From Conus ventricosus (taxonomy: Eukaryota > Mollusca > Gastropoda > Neogastropoda > Conidae), in NCBI GenBank assembly GCA_018398815.1, contig CM031601.1, positions 35,658,454 through 35,722,453 of the forward strand: a DNA stretch of 64,000 nucleotides, given 5' to 3'. Shown in pieces: positions 58,777 through 64,000 of the stretch; within the stretch, counting starts at the first letter, position 1, and every line of letters begins with the position of its first letter. The translations under genes were made by a program, and so were the position numbers. Below the pieces are notes generated by a model that saw nothing but the letters and a program-made list of their open reading frames with translations, was not told the origin of the DNA and made no database searches.

Positions 58777-59208
58777 AAATCCTTTCAAAAGCCTTCATGT
58801 CTATTCGGTTGCAGAATGGATTAAACGGTTTGTCATTTGGTAATGGCGCTTGCAGTTCAGTCAAAATACGTCTGAAGGTGTAATAAAGATGAAATCTATA
58901 CACTGACCTCACCAAAGGATTAGGATGATTTAAACGATTGGCATACGACACTCCACACCCAGTTGTTGCACAAAACACAGCAAAGTTTAACTGGTTCTGA
59001 TAAAACTGCATCGGATGACTGAACCACGCTTTCGCGATGTAGTCTTTTTTAATAGGGGGTTAAGATATCTGCTTAATGGAGTACTCACCTTTACTTGAAA
59101 GGTGTCAGTCTGGGTCACAGAAATGTCGAGGGTGTCAGTTGCTATATTTTTAAGATTGTAGTGCGGTCCAACAGAATATTTTGCATCAGTATATTTAAAC
59201 GCACTCAT
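58777..59208 (-). pseudogene. 5' fragment of ~400-residue protein gene, duplicated
   Basis: Starts MSAFKYTDAKYSVGPHYNLK and, after a frameshift near 59010, continues LVRSVYRFHLYYTFRRILTE to KAFERI at the duplication join. It lacks the last two thirds of the gene. Confidence 0.75.
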
Positions 59209-59226
59209 TTTTATTTCGTTTAAAAA

Positions 59227-59881
59227 ATGTTTGTAACAATAACAACTCAAGACCGTCCTTCGTTTTTAGAACATGCTGTTAAGAACGATTGCGGAACCAA
59301 ATGGTCGCACTCCATGAAATATTTTACAAAGTCGTATGGTTTAATATAAGCGAAACCAAGAAGAATAATAAGATTAAAAAATATGACAGGGGAAGAAACT
59401 TAGTTAGCCAGTTAACAATACCTGATGGTTATTACGGGTTTTGCTCACTAAAAGAAGCAATGAGTAACTTCGACATTACTCTCAAACTTAACAATGCAAA
59501 TCTAAAAACAATATTAACATTCAAACCTGAAGTAGCAAATTACTTTTTGATAAAGAGCTAGCTAAAATGTTAGGCTTTGGAGCTGACACTCAGGACACTC
59601 AAAGATTTATTGTTACACCAGACAAAACTACTTATGAGGGGGAAAGTCCGCTCGATCTTGCATTACATTCATTACTCTATGTTCATTTAGATGAGCTGAG
59701 CACTGATGAAAACTTATATGATAGAAGGCCCTCAACTGTTTTAAGAGCTCTTCCGTCAGGGAAAGCTGCATATTGCGATTATGAAATTATACAATTCCCT
59801 AATTTACAGTTTAAAAGATTAGTTTGTGGGAGGGTTGGATCATTTAATATAAAGATCACAGACAAAACGGGAAAGTTGTAA
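59227..59881 (+). pseudogene. conserved Polinton structural-type protein, outer copy
   Basis: A gene of about 218 codons in three frames. N-terminal MFVTITTQDRPSFLEHA, central IPDGYYGFCSLKEAM and LNNANLKTILTF, and a C-terminal 104-codon frame (59567-59881) with LDLALHSLLYVHLDELS and GRVGSFNIKITDKTG. Frameshifts near 59300 and 59550. The central and C-terminal pattern belongs to a beta-rich family recurrent in Polintons and possibly a capsid-associated or spike protein; the role is inferred only from position. The next gene starts 55 bases downstream on the same strand. Confidence 0.66.
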
Positions 59882-59935
59882 AATGTGATAACCTGCACAT
59901 TGTTTTAGAAATAAAATAATAAGTTGTACTAAAAA

Positions 59936-60784
59936 ATGTCGCGGGGGCCAGAAGAACCGGGGGTTACATTAGCGCCTGTAAGGTGTATAACCTTAGAATT
60001 AAAAGACCTTGCAGACGTTGCGGACTTTAAAAAGAACGGTGAGATAGGCGTTTTGTATGGTTTTGAGTACACTAAAGATGGTGATTATAAACGTAAAGAG
60101 TTTGGCGACAACAAAAAGTTTCCTAAACTAGAGCAACTGCGCAATGTAGAAGCAAATAATGCTGGCCAGTATGAATATAAAATAGTTCGAAAACCTGACA
60201 GCAAATGGCACTTAGAACCATATTTAGAATGGGACATAAAATTTGAATTCATAAGCCCATTTACATTTTTTAGCCGTCAAAAAAGTTTCAGAAAAGCATT
60301 CAACTCTGGCCCTTTACATGTAAGTCTTATGCCAGAGGACAATAGTCGGAAAGAGATTGAAATAAAGCCGTATGGGAATAAACAGTACATCCTCCACAGA
60401 AGGGAATCAGTTTTGAAAGATGCTTCTACAAAATTACAGTTCATTCCGCAAATGAAATTAGGAGATGCGTTCACAATGATATTGAAATTTCTGTCTTAAA
60501 AATGAGGGAGGATGGGGGTTTTGGGCGTTAGTGACGTCCTTCTAAAAGGAATTCTAATTACTGGCAAACTTAGACGTTGAAAAACTTAAAGTTACTGTCG
60601 TCGTTCTTTAAAAACGGTGAGGATATTAAGCTCATAACAACAAGCAACAAAATCAATATTGGCTAAATAGAAACAATCTTACAGAACTAAATTGGGTTAA
60701 TCTTACCCATTTAGATCTTTTAGGATTTTAATTATACTGAACAAGTTTGACAGAGAGCATGATAAAAACAAAAACGGATAATTA
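59936..60784 (+). pseudogene. possible minor capsid protein, outer copy, frameshifted
   Basis: Intact for 187 codons (MSRGPEEPGVTLAPVRCITL onward), then disrupted near 60485, 60555 and 60720; later pieces such as NRNNLTELNW-like sequence are still readable. Residues agree with the intact inner copy (43198-44055) at well over nine in ten positions by eye. The leader is ACTAAAAAATG. It is followed by the ATPase after about 20 bases. Confidence 0.7.
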
Positions 60785-60804
60785 AATTCTGTTTTTAAAA
60801 AACT

Positions 60805-61411
60805 ATGGAGCAGTTAAACTTTATGACAAAAGAGCCTCATTGTTCATTGAATTGGACAGACTGGTTGTGGGAAGACAATATTTTATCCCGACCTGTTACA
60901 AACCCGTTTATCGTTATAATTTTGCTCATATTGTTTATTTTCTGCACAACCTTAAATGGAACAAAAACATATCACAATAGAAGTTTATATGGATAGATGA
61001 TAACATATTTTTAGTTGATCCCAGCAATAAATTAAGCGAGTGTTTAGAACACTTTATAGACGTTTGAAGGAACGCAGACACTATTTTTTATAGATGACTG
61101 TTCAGCAGAAAAAGACATAGTTAAAAAGAGAAAAACTTTGTCAAAACTAGCTTTCAGTGGAAGACCCTGCTGGGGTAAGTGTGTGGATTTTATGTCAGAA
61201 ATATAACTCGGTTTTAAAAGACTTTTGAGAACAGTTAAAGACGAGTTTTTTTTCACATGAAAGACAGAGACCATTTGATGAATGTAATCGTGAAAATGAT
61301 GTTATTGAAAATGATCAGGAAAAACACAGGGTTAAACAAAAACTAAAAATCTGAAAAGTTTAGTAAATTAGTATTGAAAACGGATAATCCTACACAGTAT
61401 GTTTGTTGTAG
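60805..61411 (+). pseudogene. ATP: FtsK/A32-type packaging ATPase, outer copy, frameshifted
   Basis: Starts MEQLNFMTKEPHCSLN, then loses frame within 45 bases; Walker A bases (GGACAGACTGGTTGTGGGAA) are intact but in the next frame. Walker B region FFIDDC-like near 61085 and the sensor region near 61140-61210 are present in further frames. The stop at 61409-61411 lies 60 bases inside the right TIR. Less intact than the inner copy. Confidence 0.8.
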
Positions 61412-61540
61412 ATAAACGTTATTTTTTTGGTTATTGAAGTCTTACTTGTCAGAGAACTATAAAATACCAATCCTAGGGTCATTTTGCCCGAAAACTTGTT
61501 TGAGGGGAAAAAGAGTTAGGGTTGGTATTTATAGTTCTCT
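61351..61540. repeat. right TIR with terminal palindrome
   Basis: Reverse complement of 34718-34909. The outer 90 bases (61451-61540) form the palindrome with arms AGAGAACTATAAAATACCAA and GGTATTTATAGTTCTCT; the right arm has lost one T. The loop side is inverted relative to the left end in orientation but equally long. Confidence 0.92.
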
Positions 61541-61545
61541 ACATG
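61541..61545. repeat. target site duplication, right copy
   Basis: ACATG directly follows the element and repeats 34713-34717. Confidence 0.65.
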
Positions 61546-64000
61546 TCCTAACGATAGCAAACCCCCTCTTTTCCACTACACATGTCTTATCGATAGCAAA
61601 CCCCTCTCTTTCCACTACACAGGTGTCCCTTATCGATAGCAAACCCCTCTCTTTCCACTAACACAGTGTCTTATCGATAGCAAACCCCTCTCTTTCCACT
61701 ACACATGTCTTATCGATAGCAAAACCCCCCCTTTCCACTACACATGTCTTACGATAGCAAACCCCTCTCTTTCCACTACACATTCCCTTTTCGATAGCAA
61801 ACCCCTCTTTTCCACTAACATGTCTTAATCGATAGCAAACCCCCTCCTTTCCACTACACATGTCTTATCGATAGCAAACCCCTCTCTTTCCACTACACAT
61901 GTCCTTCTCGATAGCAAACCCCTCTCTTTCCACTAAAAACATGTCCCTTTTCGATAGCAAACCCCTCTCTTTCCACTACACATGTCTTCTCGATAGCAAA
62001 CCCCTCTCTTTCCCCTACACATTCTTATCGATAGCAAACCCCCCTCTTTCCACTACACAGGTGTCTTATCGATAGCAAACCCCTCTCTTTCCACTACACA
62101 AGGGGTCTTATCGATAGCAAAACCCCTCTTTCCACTACACAGGTGTCTTATCGATAGCAAACCCCTCTCTTTCCACTACACAGGTGTCTTATCGATAGCA
62201 AACCCCTCTCTTTCCACTACACAGGGGTCTTAAACGATAGCAAACCCTCTTTCCACTACACAGGTGTCTTTATCGATAGCAAACCCCTCTCTTTCCACTA
62301 CAAAATGTCTTATCGATAGCAAACCCCTCTTTTCCACTACACATGTCCCTTTTCGATAGCAAACCCCTCTCTTCCACTACACATGTCTTATCGATAGCAA
62401 ACCCCTCTCTTTCCACTACACATGTCTTATCGATAGCAAACCCCTCTCTTTCCACTACACAGTGTCTTATCGATAGCAACCCCCTCTTTCCACCACACAT
62501 GTCTTTTCGATAGCAAACCCCTCTCTTTCCACCACAATGTCTTATCGATAGCAAACCCCTCTCTTCCCACTACACATGTCTTATCGATAGCAAACCCCTC
62601 TCTTTCCACTACCCCAGTGTCCCTTAAACGATAGCAAACCCCTCTCTTTCCACTACACAGGGGTCTTATCGATAGCAAAAAAACCCCTCTTCTTTCCACT
62701 ACCATGTCTTACGATAGCAAACCCCTCTCTTTCCACTACACATGTCTTATCGATACAAACCCCTCTCTTTTCCCCTACACATGCTTTCGATAGCAAATTC
62801 CTCTCTTTCCACTACACATTCTTATCGATAGCAAACCCCTCTCTTTCCACTACACATGTCTTATCGATAGAAAACCCCCCTCTTTCCACTACACATTCTT
62901 ATCGATAGCAAATCCCCTCTCTTTCCCTACACATGCCCTTTTCGAAAGCAAACCCCTCTCCCTTTTCCCCTCACAAGTCTTATCAATAGCAAACCCCCTC
63001 TTTTCCCCTACACAGGTGTCTTAATCGATAGCAAACCCTCTATTTTCCCCTACACATGTCTTACCGATAGCAAACCCCTCTCTTTCCATACACAGGTGTC
63101 TTATCGATAGCAAACCCCTCTCTTTCCACGACACATGTCTTACCGATAGCAAAACCCCCCTATTTCCACTACACAGGGGTCCCTTAAACGATAGCAAACA
63201 CCTCTCTTTTCCACTAAAACCCTGTCCTATCGATAGCAAACCCCTCCTTTCCACTACACATGTCTTATCGATAGCAAACCCCTCTTCTTTCCACTACACA
63301 TGTCTTATCGATAGCAAACCCCTCTCTTCCACTACACATGTCTTATCGATAGCAAACCCCTCTCTTTCCACTACACATGTCTTATCGATACAAACCCCTC
63401 TCTTCCACTACACATGTCTTTTCGATAGCAAACCCCTCTCTTTCCACTACACATGTCTTATCGATAGCAAACCCCCCTCTTTCCACTACACAGGTGTCTT
63501 ATCGATAGCAAACCCCTCTCTTTCCACTACACAGGTGCTTTTCGATAGCAAACCCCTCTCTTTCCACTACACATACTTATCGATAGCAAACCCCTATCTT
63601 TCCACTACACATGTCTTATCGATAGCAAACCCCTCTCTTTCCACTACACATGTCTTATCGATAGCAAACCCCTCTCTTTCCACTACACATGTCTTATCGA
63701 TAGCAAACCCCTCTTTTTCCACAAAAAACATCTCTTATCGATAGCAAACCCCCTCTTTCCACTACACATGTCTTATCGATAGCAAACCCCTCTCTTTCCC
63801 CTACACATGTCTATCGATAGCAAACCCTCTCTTTCCACTACACATGTCTTCTCGATAGCAAACCCCTCTCTTTCCACTACACATGTCTTATCGATAGCAA
63901 ACCCCTCTCTTTCCACTACACATGTCTTCTCGATAGCAAACCCCTCTCTTTCCCACTACACATGTCCGTTTCGATAAACAAACCCCCTCTTTCCCACTAC
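61546..64000. repeat. satellite variant B, continuation
   Basis: About 63 copies of the 39-base unit (CTTATCGATAGCAAACCCC...) in the same orientation as 32546-34717, running off the window end. Variants such as TCCCTTTTCGATAGC and TCTTAAACGATAGC are more frequent than in the left part. No variant-A units are present. Confidence 0.96.

Larger units (their letters stand above)
57983..59570. repeat. 794-base tandem duplication across a divergent promoter
   Basis: Unit 1 (57983-58776) and unit 2 (58777-59570) match throughout. Start codons at 58414/59208 (minus) and 58433/59227 (plus) are each 794 bases apart. The join reads TGTTAG then AAATCCTTTCAAAAGCC, whereas the left border has GTTACAAATCCTTTC. 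The inner arm has only one unit. Confidence 0.9.
34718..61540. mobile_element. Polinton/Maverick (adintovirus-like) element, composite
   Basis: A 26.8-kb element with TIRs of about 190 bases (ends AG...CT, as reported for Polintons), flanked by ACATG on both sides and inserted in the 39-base satellite. It encodes the family hallmarks: retroviral-type integrase, family B DNA polymerase, FtsK/A32-type packaging ATPase and a major capsid protein recognisable by its conserved central region. Typical Polintons are 15-20 kb. The excess is explained by a second, inverted copy beginning at an internal TIR at 42441. Many genes carry frameshifts, and the window cannot tell consensus error from decay. 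A 100-N gap of unknown true size interrupts it. Confidence 0.9.

Overview
The window looks like a contig from an invertebrate animal genome, probably a lophotrochozoan such as a mollusc (inference: split leucine-rich-repeat exons, dense CA/GT microsatellites and minisatellites, a LINE, SINE and LTR fragments, and a Polinton of the kind common in marine invertebrates). The consensus is noisy. The first 12.8 kb and parts of the repeats carry homopolymer-like errors, so many frameshifts may be sequencing errors rather than mutations.

Layout. 1-12.8 kb is almost gene-free: degenerate satellites (monomers of about 160-185, 28 and 29 bases) and ATC-type microsatellites. 13-16 kb holds a 28-base satellite and tRNA-derived SINE heads. 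16.3-18.4 kb is a probable solo LTR inserted into a short minisatellite. 18.7-28.3 kb contains three spliced exons, minus strand, of a leucine-rich-repeat protein resembling LRRC74A/B; its introns are packed with minisatellites that abut the splice sites. 28.6-29.1 kb is the 3' end of a LINE. 30.0-34.7 kb is a roughly 39-base satellite in two sequence variants.

The main feature is 34718-61540: a 26.8-kb Polinton/Maverick (adintovirus-like) element inserted into the 39-base satellite, which resumes at 61546 and runs to the window end. The element has 190-base terminal inverted repeats (TIRs), each ending in a 90-base palindrome, and matching 5-base flanks (ACATG). Genes present are a retroviral-type integrase, protein-primed-type family B DNA polymerase, FtsK/A32-type packaging ATPase, major capsid protein, several conserved unassigned structural or membrane proteins and a cluster of small proteins. 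No adenain-type protease was recognised.

The element is composite. A third TIR at 42441 lies inside the outer polymerase gene and starts a second copy in the opposite orientation (42441 to about 52.6 kb). The capsid and ATPase half is therefore present twice as inverted arms (42.4-49.1 and 54.1-61.5 kb), and the polymerase is present twice. The simplest reading is one Polinton nested in another, with the missing parts lost in or near the N gap at 54031-54130. A Tc1-like transposon sits next to that gap. Both copies carry broken genes, although some (the 285-residue protein at 43198-44055, most of the coiled-coil protein ending at 57242, and the small proteins at 37.3-38.4 kb) are intact.
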